Positions 1 through 8,522 of a DNA stretch of 64,000 nucleotides are shown piece by piece. The notes beneath the pieces were generated by a model. That model was given only the letters and a program-made list of their open reading frames with translations. It searched no databases and was not told where the DNA came from. The first letter of the stretch is position 1. Each line of letters opens with the position of its first letter. Source of the DNA: Cohnella herbarum (GTDB taxonomy: Bacteria; Bacillota; Bacilli; Paenibacillales; Paenibacillaceae); contig NZ_CP051680.1 in assembly GCF_012849095.1 (NCBI RefSeq), positions 7,498,001-7,562,000 on the forward strand, in the 5' to 3' direction. The position numbers and the translations under genes were made by a program.

Positions 1-1
1 T

Positions 2-862
2 TGTACTCCTAACGTCTCTCACCATGCGACTACGGTCGATTCGCTGCGGGCGGGTAAACAAGTGTTATTGGAGAAGCCGATGTCGGTCACGCTTCAGGAA
101 GCGCTGGAGATGACGCAAGCGGCGCGGGAAACGGGAAATATGTTAACGCTTGGTTTCCAACCGCGTTATGATCCAAATATGAAGCTGCTGCAGGATATCG
201 TGCAATCCGGACGACTCGGCAACGTATATTATGCCGAGACCGGCGGCGGACGTCGCCGGGGAATGCCGGGCGGAACCTTCATTAGCAAGAAACTGGCAGG
301 AGCGGGCGCGATGGCGGATATCGGATGTTATTCTCTCGATATGGCGCTTAATACGATGGGCTACCCTCGTCCGGTATCCGTTTCCGCGTTCACGAGCAAT
401 CATTTCGGCCGCAATCCGCTCTATCATCCGGAGGCCAGCAAGTTCGAAGTCGAAGATTTCGGCGTCGCCATGGTGCGCTTCGAGAACGACCTTGTCCTGC
501 AATTCAAGATCTCGTGGGCGATGCACATGGATACGCTCGGCGCGACGATGTTCCTCGGCACCGATGCAGGGCTCAAGGTCACGTCGGCGGGTACCGGGCC
601 ATGGTCCGGAGTATGGGATGGCTCCGTGGGATCGATCACGCTATACCACGACGAATTCGGCGGCCATACGCAGACTCCGATTCCGCTTATCGAGCACAAG
701 CTGAATCTGTTCGACGAGAAGGTGCGGGATTTCGCCGAAGCGGTGCGCGATGGACGCCCAGCCCCGATTCCGGGCGAGCAAATCCTTATCCAGCAAGCGA
801 TTATCGACGGAGTGTTACGTTCCGCCGAGGCGAATCGGGAAGTTTCGATCGAGTTGCCATAA
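2..862 (+). CDS. Gfo/Idh/MocA family oxidoreductase (5' end cut off by window)
   Basis: The reading frame is open from base 2, so the gene starts upstream of the window; a GTG at 62 is internal. About 286 residues are visible. The fragment begins in the N-terminal NAD(P)-binding domain just before the family motif EKP (visible residues 24-26, LLEKPM), whose lysine is the usual catalytic residue. A second family motif, DIGCYSLD, follows near visible residue 105. The family oxidises or reduces sugar-like substrates with NAD(P); the exact substrate cannot be read here. It is a different protein from IolG at 12185. A hairpin terminator follows directly. Family assignment is firm, substrate unknown. 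Confidence 0.9.
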   Translation, partial: CTPNVSHHATTVDSLRAGKQVLLEKPMSVTLQEALEMTQAARETGNMLTLGFQPRYDPNMKLLQDIVQSGRLGNVYYAETGGGRRRGMPGGTFISKKLAGAGAMADIGCYSLDMALNTMGYPRPVSVSAFTSNHFGRNPLYHPEASKFEVEDFGVAMVRFENDLVLQFKISWAMHMDTLGATMFLGTDAGLKVTSAGTGPWSGVWDGSVGSITLYHDEFGGHTQTPIPLIEHKLNLFDEKVRDFAEAVRDGRPAPIPGEQILIQQAIIDGVLRSAEANREVSIELP

Positions 863-872
863 ACGACAAAAG

Positions 873-915
873 AAAAGCGGTGGAATAGGGGAAGTCCCTT
901 TTCCGCCGCTTTTTA
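873..915. terminator. Bidirectional intrinsic terminator
   Basis: An AAAAGCGG stem pairs with CCGCTTTT, extended by TGGAA/TTCC, between the convergent oxidoreductase and hicA genes. T runs on both strands make it usable in both directions. Confidence 0.75.
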
Positions 916-1116
916 TTTCCCCTTGTTGAACTCTTCAATCGTAATTCCCAGTTGATCCTTGAGGATACGGCGGAAGACTGGCGGTGGGATCTCGCCGCTA
1001 GAGAGGGATACCTTTGTGCGTCGTCCTTCCTTGCTATAGAAGTAGTGATCGGTTGTTCGATAGTTCGACCATCCGTTTCTATCTAGGTAACGCTTGAGCT
1101 CCGACCATTTAGCCAT
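913..1116 (-). CDS. HicA-family toxin (putative mRNA interferase)
   Basis: This 67-residue protein has the HicA layout: an N-terminal helix (KWSELKRYLDRNGW), a central strand with the catalytic-type histidine (TDHYFY, residues 22-27, where the usual motif is GSHH), and the C-terminal pattern ILKDQLGITIEEF. HicA toxins are small double-stranded-RNA-binding-fold ribonucleases that cleave mRNA. Its ATG overlaps the end of the upstream antitoxin by 8 bases, so the two are translationally coupled. Antitoxin-first order is less common for HicAB than toxin-first but is known. The strand after the histidine (RRTKVSLSSGEI) fits the family, so the protein looks intact. Confidence 0.8.
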   Translation of the reverse strand: MAKWSELKRYLDRNGWSNYRTTDHYFYSKEGRRTKVSLSSGEIPPPVFRRILKDQLGITIEEFNKGK

Positions 1117-1525
1117 CTGCCGTGACGGCGATCAATTGTTCAAATTGCTGCGTTTGCATCATCGACAATTGTAAGAGGTAGGGGATATCGTGCGGGCGTT
1201 GAGTTGCAAAGCGCTCGAAATCTTCATACATTTCCTCTGTTAAAACCTTCAGGTGTTCAGCCAAGTCATGGCCGGCTTCGGTAATCGTGTCTCCATATCC
1301 GAAAATGTCAGGGATACCGGTAAGGCTGACCATGTGTACACCGTCTTCTTTGGCAAACGTATATTCTAGAGGGAATTGCTGACGTAGCCATACGTTCATA
1401 TGCGGGCCACTCATAAAAAGGTTTACGCGATCGTTCTTTTGGATCAACGCCGGACCTTTGAAAAACACATTATCGAACGTCTTAGCCCAGTTTTCTCTCG
1501 CTTTGGCTGATTGGATTGTCTCCAT
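1109..1525 (-). CDS. Hybrid antitoxin: Phd/YefM-like N-terminus, HicB-like C-terminus
   Basis: The 138-residue protein starts at the ATG preceded by GGGGTGA; a GTG three codons upstream is the alternative. The N-terminus (METIQSAKARENWAKTF, then ALIQKNDRVNLF) resembles Phd/YefM antitoxins, which bind DNA and self-regulate. From about residue 68 the sequence (VSLTGIPDIFGYGDTI, then AGHDLAEHL) resembles the partial RNase-H fold of HicB, which captures HicA. The protein is therefore probably a two-part antitoxin whose DNA-binding part comes from one family and whose toxin-binding part from another. It is cotranscribed with hicA, and a palindrome sits at its promoter. The pairing with HicA is firm from context; the domain split is by eye. 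Confidence 0.65.
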   Translation of the reverse strand: METIQSAKARENWAKTFDNVFFKGPALIQKNDRVNLFMSGPHMNVWLRQQFPLEYTFAKEDGVHMVSLTGIPDIFGYGDTITEAGHDLAEHLKVLTEEMYEDFERFATQRPHDIPYLLQLSMMQTQQFEQLIAVTADG

Positions 1526-1550
1526 CACTCTCACCCCGTTTCACCCCCCA

Positions 1551-1579
1551 ATTATAGTACAAATCGTACGATTCGTACA
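1551..1579 (-). promoter_or_regulatory. Toxin-antitoxin promoter with embedded palindrome
   Basis: On the minus strand a TATAAT -10 box lies at 1556-1551. A 22-bp palindrome (1557-1578, one mismatched pair, perfect core AATCGTACGATT) fills the space upstream of it, with a weak -35 (TGTACG) 17 bases away. An operator between -35 and -10 fits the autorepression typical of toxin-antitoxin operons. Confidence 0.7.
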
Positions 1580-1710
1580 CCGATTTTCTATAGTTTACCC
1601 AACAATTGGATAAAAGATGACGGCTAATTGGTGAAAATCTAATGGAGAAGCTAGGGAAATGATCTTTTAAGTCGTCTTCTCTTTTTATGCTAGTTTACAA
1701 GGCGAATGGT

Positions 1711-1719
1711 TGGTATAAT
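1711..1719 (+). promoter_or_regulatory. Extended -10 promoter for the M50-like gene
   Basis: TGGTATAAT is an extended -10 element (TGn plus a perfect TATAAT). A TTTACA at 1694-1699 is only 14 bases away, too close to be a standard -35. The gene starts at 1772 after AGAGGAG. Confidence 0.5.
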
Positions 1720-1771
1720 CTAACAGATCATGTCGAATTAAGAGGGTGTATCCCGGAAAGAGGAGCTTCAT

Positions 1772-2440
1772 ATGAAATCATGGCTAAGGGTAGCGATATT
1801 TCTGACGATATCCGCCTTTCTTACCCGATTGATTCCGTTTTCCGAATTTTTTCGGAATGTGGATACGTTGATTCATGAAATGTTCCATGCGCTCGCTACT
1901 TTGATTTTGTCAGGCGACGTACGTTATATCCATCTATACGCCAATCAAAGCGGCGTAACGTATATGGCTTATGCCGATCATTGGATGTCGATTCCGATCT
2001 CGTTGGCCGGCTACTTCGGCTCCGCTTTATTCACGGTGCTCTTATTTTACTTGCATTCGCGCAAAAAAGAGAAAGCGGGGTTGATCTTAATCGCGTTCGT
2101 CGCGGTTTTAGGATTGGCATTGTTCGTCCGCAACGGATACGGCATGGCTTGGTGCGGAGGGTTCGCTGCGCTCACCGTCGCCATTCTATTGCTTAAGAAG
2201 CCGGGTTTGCTCAAAGGGTATTATTTGCTGGTGGCCTTCATCTGTCTAGTAGAATCCGTCATCAGCTCTTTGATTATATTGACTCTTGCGTTGCAAGACC
2301 CCGCCGCCGCGGGAGATGCGGCCAGTCTAAGCGAAGTCACGCCTATTCCCGCGATTTTCTGGGGGGCATTATTCGCTTTCGTCTCGTTGTGGTGCTCCAA
2401 GATATCGATCGGGATTTTCTATAAACGCGGCTTCGACTAA
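1772..2440 (+). CDS. M50B-like membrane metallopeptidase
   Basis: The 222-residue protein has about six hydrophobic segments and an HExxH zinc motif (HEMFH, residues 35-39) at the end of the first membrane region, the arrangement of the M50B-like family of membrane-embedded zinc proteases. The start is supported by AGAGGAG eight bases upstream. The family is thought to cut membrane-near substrates, but the substrate here is unknown. The stop codon overlaps that of the convergent histidine kinase gene, and no terminator separates them. The fold assignment is likely; protease activity is inferred from one motif. Confidence 0.75.
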   Translation: MKSWLRVAIFLTISAFLTRLIPFSEFFRNVDTLIHEMFHALATLILSGDVRYIHLYANQSGVTYMAYADHWMSIPISLAGYFGSALFTVLLFYLHSRKKEKAGLILIAFVAVLGLALFVRNGYGMAWCGGFAALTVAILLLKKPGLLKGYYLLVAFICLVESVISSLIILTLALQDPAAAGDAASLSEVTPIPAIFWGALFAFVSLWCSKISIGIFYKRGFD

Positions 2441-4211
2441 GTGATTTGCGATGTCGATAGGGGGAGCTCCGAATTCCATTTGATCATAATGGATGTTCCC
2501 CGTTTCATGGAGCTGACGACCTCGATCGTCCCTCCGTGCGCTTCGACGAGCGCTTTGGTTACGGCCATGCCAAGTCCGGACCCCTCCGTCCTGGTTTCCG
2601 TGTCCGTACCGCGGTAATATCTCTCGAATAGCCGCGATGCCGTCTCTTCATCCATCCCTTTGCCGTCATCCGAGAAGGTGAGGGTAGCGCAATTAGGCTC
2701 CTTGGCTTGGAGCGTAATCGTTAAAGTTGTTCCCTCTTCATTATGCAATAAGGCGTTAGCTACCAAGTTGTCTACGATTCTTTGGAACCAAGGCCGATAA
2801 ATGCGTAAATTCACGGGAGCATCGGAAGGGATGAAGCGGACTCGTTCTTCCGGATACATCGGATGGTTTACCGCCTCTTGGATCGCTGCGGCCAGGTAAT
2901 CGTTCATGCTCACTTGTTCGAAGGGCGGTTTCCCGTTATGGCTTTTCAGTCTGTAAGTCAGCGTTAGATCGTTGATTAGCTCGTCCAAGTAAGAGGACTT
3001 ATCCAGAATGATATTAGCGAACGAACGTATTTCTTCCGCTGACCAGTCGTACGAGTCGTTGACTAATACATGGGCGTAACCTTTGATCGAGGACAGCGGA
3101 GTTTTCAAGTCGTGCGATACGCCGGCGATCCACTCGTCTCTCATTTTTTCGGTTTCTTCCCGGAGCTTTTCGTTGCTATGCAGCGATTGCGATAAAGAAT
3201 CCATAGAATCTATGACGTCGCTGTAAACGCGATACTTGCTTTTTCTTCTGCCTCGCCGATCTTGGCTGCGGGGAATTCCTCTCGCGTCGACCGGCTCCTC
3301 GTAACGCCCTTCTCCAAGCTGTCTTAGCCATTTCAGGACATGCGCGATCGGAGCGCCGAACCGTTGTCCGAACCAATAGGAAACAAAGACGAATACGAGC
3401 ATAGCCGCCAGAAGCAGGAGTCCGATGCCGATGAATAGTACGCGATTCTCGGGGGAGATCAACGGCTTCTGGCCTGGTTCCATGCCGGATAGGGGGTGCT
3501 TAGCACCCACGTTAGTCCGGTCTGCTCGTCATAATAAGAGACGACTTTCGTGCCGTATCGGTCGGGATAGCTTGATCGAAGCACTAAATCTTGCACCGAG
3601 AAATCGGATATGGCAAGCTGCGGTTTATTAAACGAGGCCAACTCGGTACCGGCTTGATTGAGTAATTGCAGCCAAGAGTCGCTGTCTGTTAAGCCGACCC
3701 GCAATTCGTCGGTAACGTTAATCGCTTTGCCTTTCACGCTGGATTGTTCGGCTAATCGTTGCAGAAGTTTGTCTTCCTTGTTGGTCTCTCCGTAGATCAA
3801 CGTGTGGAGAACGCCGTTCTTTTCCTGGATCCACAAATATAGCCGATAGGGGAAAGGACTCTTGCCGAGCCAATAAGCATTTAATTCTCCGGGTCCGTAA
3901 GAAAGAGGGACATCGGCAGGCGTGAAGAAGGCATCCGTTACTTGGCCTTGCTCATCGATTCTTTGAAGCCAGCCCCCGGTCTCGCGGAGTTGATCGAGCA
4001 GATCGGCATCGAAGACAAGGTTGTCACCCTCGGCCCGAATCGTTTGAACTAGACGATGCAAGCCCGCGTCGTCGAATTGGCGCGAAGCATCGATCTTGGT
4101 CAATTGATTCATCGTCCAAGATAATGTAGTCCAAGCCATTGCGAAGAGGACAATGCCGACGAGCACGAGCCAAGCAATCAGCCGAAGCGCGATCCGATTT
4201 TTAACGTTCAT
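2437..4211 (-). pseudogene. Sensor histidine kinase split by a -1 frameshift
   Basis: Two overlapping frames encode halves of one kinase. The 5' half (4211-3459) has a membrane helix (residues 9-31) and an extracellular sensing region ending VLSTPYPAWNQARSR and a stop. The 3' half (open from 3510) resumes with ISPENRVLF, a second membrane helix, a HAMP-like linker, the phospho-acceptor box (SHDLKTPLSSIKGY), an N box (NLVANALLHN) and ATP-lid motifs (DDGKGMD, GSGLGM). The shift needs one extra base before the stop at 3459-3461. One added T in CGTTGATC would give a smooth RSRLISPENR join. The gene overlaps its response regulator by 11 bases. Either the gene is broken or one base is missing from the sequence. 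Confidence 0.8.
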
Positions 4212-4923
4212 GCGGCGGCTCCTTCTTGACCAGCTTGTATCCTAGCCCTCTAACGTTCACAAGGTAAACCGGTTCAGCCGGGTCGGGCTCTATGCGCTCG
4301 CGGATTCTGTGGATATGCACCATGATGGTGTTGTCGTCGCTTAAGCTGTTTTCCCCCCAGACCCTCTCGTATAGCTCGCTTTTGGTGAATACGCGATTCG
4401 GATTTTTGCATAGAAACAGCAAAAGCTGAAAGACAAGCGAAGGGCAAGGGACGTCTTTGCCCTCAACGCGCAGTTCGGCTGCAGCTTCATGAACCTGGAA
4501 TCGGCCGAAATCGATAATTCCGGTGGCCGGAGCCGCCGCGACCGGAGCGGCTTTGCCGGAACGGCGCAACAAGGACTTGATTCTGGCGACGATCTCGAGC
4601 GGATTAAACGGCTTCGTTACATAATCGTCGCCTCCGACCGCAAAGCCGGTCAGCTTATCGAAGTCCGTCGTCCTCGCGCTTAGGAAGAGAATCGGAGCTT
4701 CCGTCAGCCGGCGGATGAAAGGACAGGCCTCGATGCCGCTCATATTCGGCAGCGTAACGTCAAGGACGATAACGTCGTAACCCTTTCTCTCGCATGCGGC
4801 TAACGCCTCTTCGGCGGATTTGACTTTATCTATCGTTAGGAATCCTTCTTTGCGAAGAACCGTCTCCAGAAGCTGAAGTATCGCTTGTTCGTCGTCTACG
4901 AGAAGAATGGCGGCATCGTTCAC
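4201..4923 (-). CDS. OmpR/PhoB-family response regulator
   Basis: The 240-residue protein has a receiver domain (acidic pair D10-D11, phosphorylated aspartate D55 in VIVLDVTLPN, switch lysine K104 in YVTKPFN) and a C-terminal winged helix of the OmpR type (residues about 135-235, ending GLGYKLVKK). An alanine/proline-rich linker separates them. It is the partner of the overlapping, frameshifted sensor kinase. Upstream, in the divergent intergenic region, lie three direct repeats with 11-bp spacing, the spacing this family recognises. It probably controls itself, the M23 lipoprotein gene, or both. Confidence 0.92.
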   Translation of the reverse strand: MNDAAILLVDDEQAILQLLETVLRKEGFLTIDKVKSAEEALAACERKGYDVIVLDVTLPNMSGIEACPFIRRLTEAPILFLSARTTDFDKLTGFAVGGDDYVTKPFNPLEIVARIKSLLRRSGKAAPVAAAPATGIIDFGRFQVHEAAAELRVEGKDVPCPSLVFQLLLFLCKNPNRVFTKSELYERVWGENSLSDDNTIMVHIHRIRERIEPDPAEPVYLVNVRGLGYKLVKKEPPHER

Positions 4924-4995
4924 TCTGTTCTCTCCTCTGCTTCAATCGCTATTTTCTATTTTATCATGCCACGGCCTTAGCTGGACGCGACCAGT

Positions 4996-5025
4996 CTTAA
5001 CGGAACCTTAATTGTTGCTTAATTG
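4996..5025. promoter_or_regulatory. Three PhoP/OmpR-type direct repeats, 11-bp period
   Basis: CTTAACGG (4996), CTTAATTG (5007) and CTTAATTG (5018) recur at exactly one helical turn. Their TTAAC/TTAAT cores separated by about 5 bases match the TTAACA-type boxes bound by Bacillus PhoP. They lie between the response regulator (leftward) and the M23 lipoprotein (rightward). Confidence 0.65.
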
Positions 5026-5114
5026 AATTAAGGCTAACGTAAGACTCCGTTTCTTATGAAGTAAGACTGATCCTTCATAATGAGGAGAGATAAGTAGAGA
5101 AACGGAGTGGGGAA

Positions 5115-6146
5115 ATGAGAAAAACTTTGATCTTGTTGACGACGTGCGCTGTTCTGCTTACCGGATGCGGGGGAGGCGGAAAGGGTAGCGAGCAACCATC
5201 GTCTACGGCAACCGCCAAGTCGACGGCTTCCGCTGGGGCAACCGAGACAACCGAGGCAACCGCAACGGAATCGGAGGGAAGCGCAAACGTGAAAATCAAA
5301 CCCGAACAAATCGGTCAGGCGTTAATCGACGGAAAATATAAGGAAATTTACGAACAGTTGAGCGCCGAGTTTCAAAAGCAAATTACCCGGGAGCAGCTTG
5401 TAGAAGTCATAGAAAGCGTCCATGAAGGCGTTAAGGCGTGGAATCCCAATTCGCAATTGGTAGTGAACGGGAACAATCAATACACGCTAGTATCGCAAGA
5501 CGGCAAAATAGGAGTCGTATACACGATGGATGAGGAAAACCGGATAACGGGAATGCGATTTATTCCGTTGGAAAGCTTCCCGGAGTCGGATAATTCCTTA
5601 ACGAAACTCGCATACGGAGTGCCTTTCACCGGGGAATGGTACGTATTCTGGGGAGGCCGGGACGTTCTCTCGAACTATCACTACGAATTCGAAATGCAAC
5701 GTTACGCATACGATATCATACAGGTAAAAGAGGGCTCCTCTTATAAGGGCGATGCCTCGAAGAACGAAAGCTATTATGCGTTCGGTCAACCGGTTCTTGC
5801 ACCGCGGGAAGGGACGATCGTCCGCGTCGTGAACGATATCAAGGACAATGTGCCGGTGGGCGTTATGAACGAAGAGGCTCCGGCGGGCAACGTGGTCGTC
5901 ATCGATCACGGCAACGGGGAATTCAGTTTCCTGGCGCATCTTCAGGAAGGCTCCGCCAAGGTGGCGGTCGGGGATAAAGTAGCCAAGGGAGATCCGGTCG
6001 GATTATGCGGCAACTCGGGCAACTCCAGCGAGCCCCATCTTCATTATCAGGTATCCGATAACGCGGATTTGTTCGCCGGGAAATCGATTCGGGTGCAATG
6101 GGAAGAGGGATTGGATCCGCGTCAAGGAGAGACAATTGTACACTAG
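5115..6146 (+). CDS. Lipoprotein with M23 (LytM-type) peptidase domain
   Basis: The 343-residue protein has a lipobox (LLTGC, Cys18), a low-complexity Thr/Ala/Glu tether, a DUF3887-like domain (about residues 60-145, containing ALIDGKYKEIYEQL) and a C-terminal M23 domain (about 195-335) with the HLHY zinc motif near residue 308. The first M23 motif reads QRYAYD rather than HxxxD; related proteins of this type also vary there, so activity is not excluded. M23 enzymes cut peptidoglycan cross-bridges. The protein should be anchored on the outer face of the membrane. It is divergent from the two-component system, so control by that system is likely. A terminator follows. Confidence 0.85.
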   Translation: MRKTLILLTTCAVLLTGCGGGGKGSEQPSSTATAKSTASAGATETTEATATESEGSANVKIKPEQIGQALIDGKYKEIYEQLSAEFQKQITREQLVEVIESVHEGVKAWNPNSQLVVNGNNQYTLVSQDGKIGVVYTMDEENRITGMRFIPLESFPESDNSLTKLAYGVPFTGEWYVFWGGRDVLSNYHYEFEMQRYAYDIIQVKEGSSYKGDASKNESYYAFGQPVLAPREGTIVRVVNDIKDNVPVGVMNEEAPAGNVVVIDHGNGEFSFLAHLQEGSAKVAVGDKVAKGDPVGLCGNSGNSSEPHLHYQVSDNADLFAGKSIRVQWEEGLDPRQGETIVH

Positions 6147-6154
6147 TCATCGTT

Positions 6155-6194
6155 GCAGTTCCGGTTATTTCACAAACCGGGGCTGCTTTTTTAT
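6155..6194 (+). terminator. Intrinsic terminator
   Basis: GCAG..CCGGTT pairs with AACCGG..CTGC across a short loop and is followed by a TTTTTTATTTTT run. Confidence 0.8.
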
Positions 6195-6289
6195 TTTTGC
6201 GCCGATGGTTTGTAACTTTTGGTAAATGAGCAACGTCGAATACAATGATGGATTATTAAAATATTCTCATTTAACTGGGGGATTAAAGC

Positions 6290-7450
6290 TTGCAGCTGAG
6301 GACGGATATCGATTTCTACGAACAGCGCTTCTTAATGTTCGTGCTCGATCAGATTGCCCATGATCTGGAACGGGATGGCAAGGATGTCATTCGGATGACG
6401 CTTGGTAAGTCGGAGTTGCCGCTTCATCCGCGAATTGTTGCAGCCATGAAGGAAGCTCTTGAGGATTTCGGACTAAGCTCGCAAGTGTTTCCGGCGGGTC
6501 TGCCGGAGCTTAAAGACAAGCTATCCGAGTATTATCGCAAGCGATATGATGTCGATATTCCAGCGCGGCGCTTTATCATCGGGGCAGGGACAAGTTCTAT
6601 TTTTCGTAATTTATTTCAATTATTGCTTAAAGAAGAGGACGAGGTTCTGCTTCCCTCTCCCTACTATTCGCTTTATCGTTTTTCGGCCTTGTTGGCAGGA
6701 GTAAAAATTCGATACTACCGAATCGATCCGGATACGATGGCGGTGGACATGCAGTCCTTTCGGGAAAACGTTACGCCGCGTACGCGGGTAGTCGTTATCA
6801 ATTCCCCCGGAAATCCTCTCGGCAATATCGTTTCTCGAGACGAGATGTTGGAAATGGATGCCATCGTGAATGGACAAGCCGTCATCGTTCACGATGAAAT
6901 CTATGGCAATATGAGCTTCGATTCCGAATCGTTTTCTTCCGTGCAGCTCAGGGGCGCCCGATCCGACTTCATTACGACGAATGCGTTCTCTAAGGGGTAT
7001 CGCATGTATGCTCGTCGCGTTGGCTACTGTATCGTACCCGAGCCGCTGATCGAGCCGATGACGGTCGTCCAACACCATACGATGTTGACGGTAGATCCCG
7101 TCGTGCAGCATGGCGCGATTGCCGCCCTTGATCTTCCTGACGAAGTGGGGCAGCTTGCCGACTTGTATCGAGATCGTCGCGATTACACGGTCGAACGGTT
7201 CAAGTCCGTACCGGACGTGAAAGTTAACCGCTCGCATGGAAGTTTCTACATCACGATGGATTGCTCCGTCTATATGAATCGTCATGGTATGGAAACGAGT
7301 TTAGAACTGGCTACCCGTATTATCGAATCTACGGGGGTAGCGACGGTTCCGGGCTCGGATTTCGGAATGCCCGAATCGCTAAGACTGTCCTTCTCGTCGA
7401 GCAAGTATAAGGAAGGGATCGATCGCTTGGCTGCTTTTTTCATCCGATAA
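6290..7450 (+). CDS. PLP-dependent aminotransferase, class I/II
   Basis: The 386-residue protein begins at TTG, chosen because a GGGGG ribosome site lies nine bases upstream and no ATG fits. It shows the class I fold signatures: NSPGNPLGN, HDEIYGN with the PLP-contacting Asp and Tyr, and the Schiff-base lysine in NAFSKGYRM (about residue 235). The C-terminal LRLSFSSS carries the substrate carboxylate arginine. Close relatives are annotated as aspartate or aromatic aminotransferases, but the amino donor cannot be read here. It appears to be followed in one transcript by the VanW-family gene 40 bases downstream. Confidence 0.88.
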   Translation: MQLRTDIDFYEQRFLMFVLDQIAHDLERDGKDVIRMTLGKSELPLHPRIVAAMKEALEDFGLSSQVFPAGLPELKDKLSEYYRKRYDVDIPARRFIIGAGTSSIFRNLFQLLLKEEDEVLLPSPYYSLYRFSALLAGVKIRYYRIDPDTMAVDMQSFRENVTPRTRVVVINSPGNPLGNIVSRDEMLEMDAIVNGQAVIVHDEIYGNMSFDSESFSSVQLRGARSDFITTNAFSKGYRMYARRVGYCIVPEPLIEPMTVVQHHTMLTVDPVVQHGAIAALDLPDEVGQLADLYRDRRDYTVERFKSVPDVKVNRSHGSFYITMDCSVYMNRHGMETSLELATRIIESTGVATVPGSDFGMPESLRLSFSSSKYKEGIDRLAAFFIR

Positions 7451-7490
7451 CGGCGAGGCTGTCATTTTCTTAAGGAGGTTTTCCCCTTTC

Positions 7491-8327
7491 ATGTCCGAAG
7501 TCCGTACAAAACCATTGATTAAATATCTTGGAACAAGATTGCTCCTGGACGATGCGCACAGCGTGCTGAGAGGGTGGTATTTCCGGTTCTCGAAGTTACG
7601 CAAAGCGGAAGCGCTAAATACGGACAGCGACTGCACGCTGTCGGAGATCATTATTCAAATGAAATGGCGCGAAGATTTGCAAGAGGTTAACCATAGCCGA
7701 TTTCATAATATGGGACTTGGCTGCGAACTCGTAAACCATGTCATCGTAAGATCCGGGGAAGTCTTCTCGCTAAGGAGATATTTCGGGGGAACGACGGAAG
7801 AGCAGGGGTTCCGCAAAGGTCCGATGTTCGTGCGGGGCCGGATCGAATACGTCGCGGGCGGGGGAGCTTGCTTGATTAGCACTTTGCTCTTCAATGCGGC
7901 TTTGCGGGCGAATCTGGCGATTCTCGAGAAGCACAATCACAGCACCGATCTGTGGGGCGAGGAACGGTTTATAGGGCTTGGGTTGGACGCGACTTATTTG
8001 TACGGGAGGAAAGATCTGAAGTTCAAGAACACGCACGGGGCGGATATCCGGATCGAGATCGGGTTATCCAGGGAAGATCTGATGCTCCATTGCAGGTTCG
8101 TATCTTCTAAACCGTTACCGTACACCGTCTCGGTTATATCCGAGGTTCTTCAGGAGCTCCATCCGGAAGCGGTTGTCGACGGCGGCGATCTTTCCGAAGA
8201 TAATCGCCCTTATCGCAAAGGCTGGGTCGTGAGAACGGAACGCACAGTCATCGAAGAAGGGCTCCCGAATTCGAAAACTTACAGTAAGGAAGAGTCGTAT
8301 AAACCCTTTTACTTACCGAAAGCCTAG
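7491..8327 (+). CDS. VanW family protein
   Basis: This 278-residue protein carries the VanW signature: VIVRSGEVFSLRRYFGG, the GGGACLISTLLFNAAL stretch and GLGLDATYLYGRKDLKFKN. No signal peptide or membrane segment is evident. VanW proteins occur in some vancomycin-resistance clusters and widely in Firmicutes; their function is not established and nothing here suggests a resistance cluster. It sits 40 bases behind the aminotransferase gene with its own AAGGAGG site, so the two probably form an operon. Confidence 0.85.
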   Translation: MSEVRTKPLIKYLGTRLLLDDAHSVLRGWYFRFSKLRKAEALNTDSDCTLSEIIIQMKWREDLQEVNHSRFHNMGLGCELVNHVIVRSGEVFSLRRYFGGTTEEQGFRKGPMFVRGRIEYVAGGGACLISTLLFNAALRANLAILEKHNHSTDLWGEERFIGLGLDATYLYGRKDLKFKNTHGADIRIEIGLSREDLMLHCRFVSSKPLPYTVSVISEVLQELHPEAVVDGGDLSEDNRPYRKGWVVRTERTVIEEGLPNSKTYSKEESYKPFYLPKA

Positions 8328-8368
8328 TCGATTCGTACGGTTCAAGATTTGAAATTTCCAAACGCTCC

Positions 8369-8403
8369 AAGCCATTCGCGATACTTGCGCGGTGGCTTTT
8401 TTG
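8369..8403 (+). terminator. Intrinsic terminator
   Basis: AAGCCA..CGCG pairs with CGCGG..TGGCTT and leads into TTTTTT. Confidence 0.8.
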
Positions 8404-8415
8404 TTACGCGGCATC

Positions 8416-8458
8416 TTTACAAAATTAGTTGTTTCGAATATAGTTGTTATAACAACTA
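8416..8458 (+). promoter_or_regulatory. marR promoter and overlapping palindromic operator
   Basis: TTTACA (8416-8421) and TATAGT (8439-8444) are 17 bases apart. A perfect 18-bp palindrome (8441-8458, TAGTTGTTATAACAACTA) overlaps the -10 box, and a half-site TTAGTTGTT lies at 8425. This is the expected layout for MarR autorepression. Confidence 0.75.
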
Positions 8459-8522
8459 ATAATTAATATCATGGTAAATTGCAAATGGAAGCAAGAGCAA
8501 GATTGAAGGAGGAATGTAGAGT

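Noticed and set aside
143..526. Antisense frames inside the first oxidoreductase and similar long antisense frames inside iol, phytase and tex genes
   Set aside because: They mirror strongly conserved genes on the other strand, lack ribosome sites and have arginine-rich, low-complexity translations typical of shadows.
3459..4211. Reading the kinase halves as two separate natural genes
   Set aside because: The 52-base overlap, the smooth join possible with one base, and the missing second membrane helix in the 5' half all favour one interrupted gene.
5115..6146. Loss of the first zinc histidine in the M23 protein as a sign of inactivity
   Set aside because: Related DUF3887-M23 lipoproteins also vary at this motif, so it is not a clear defect.
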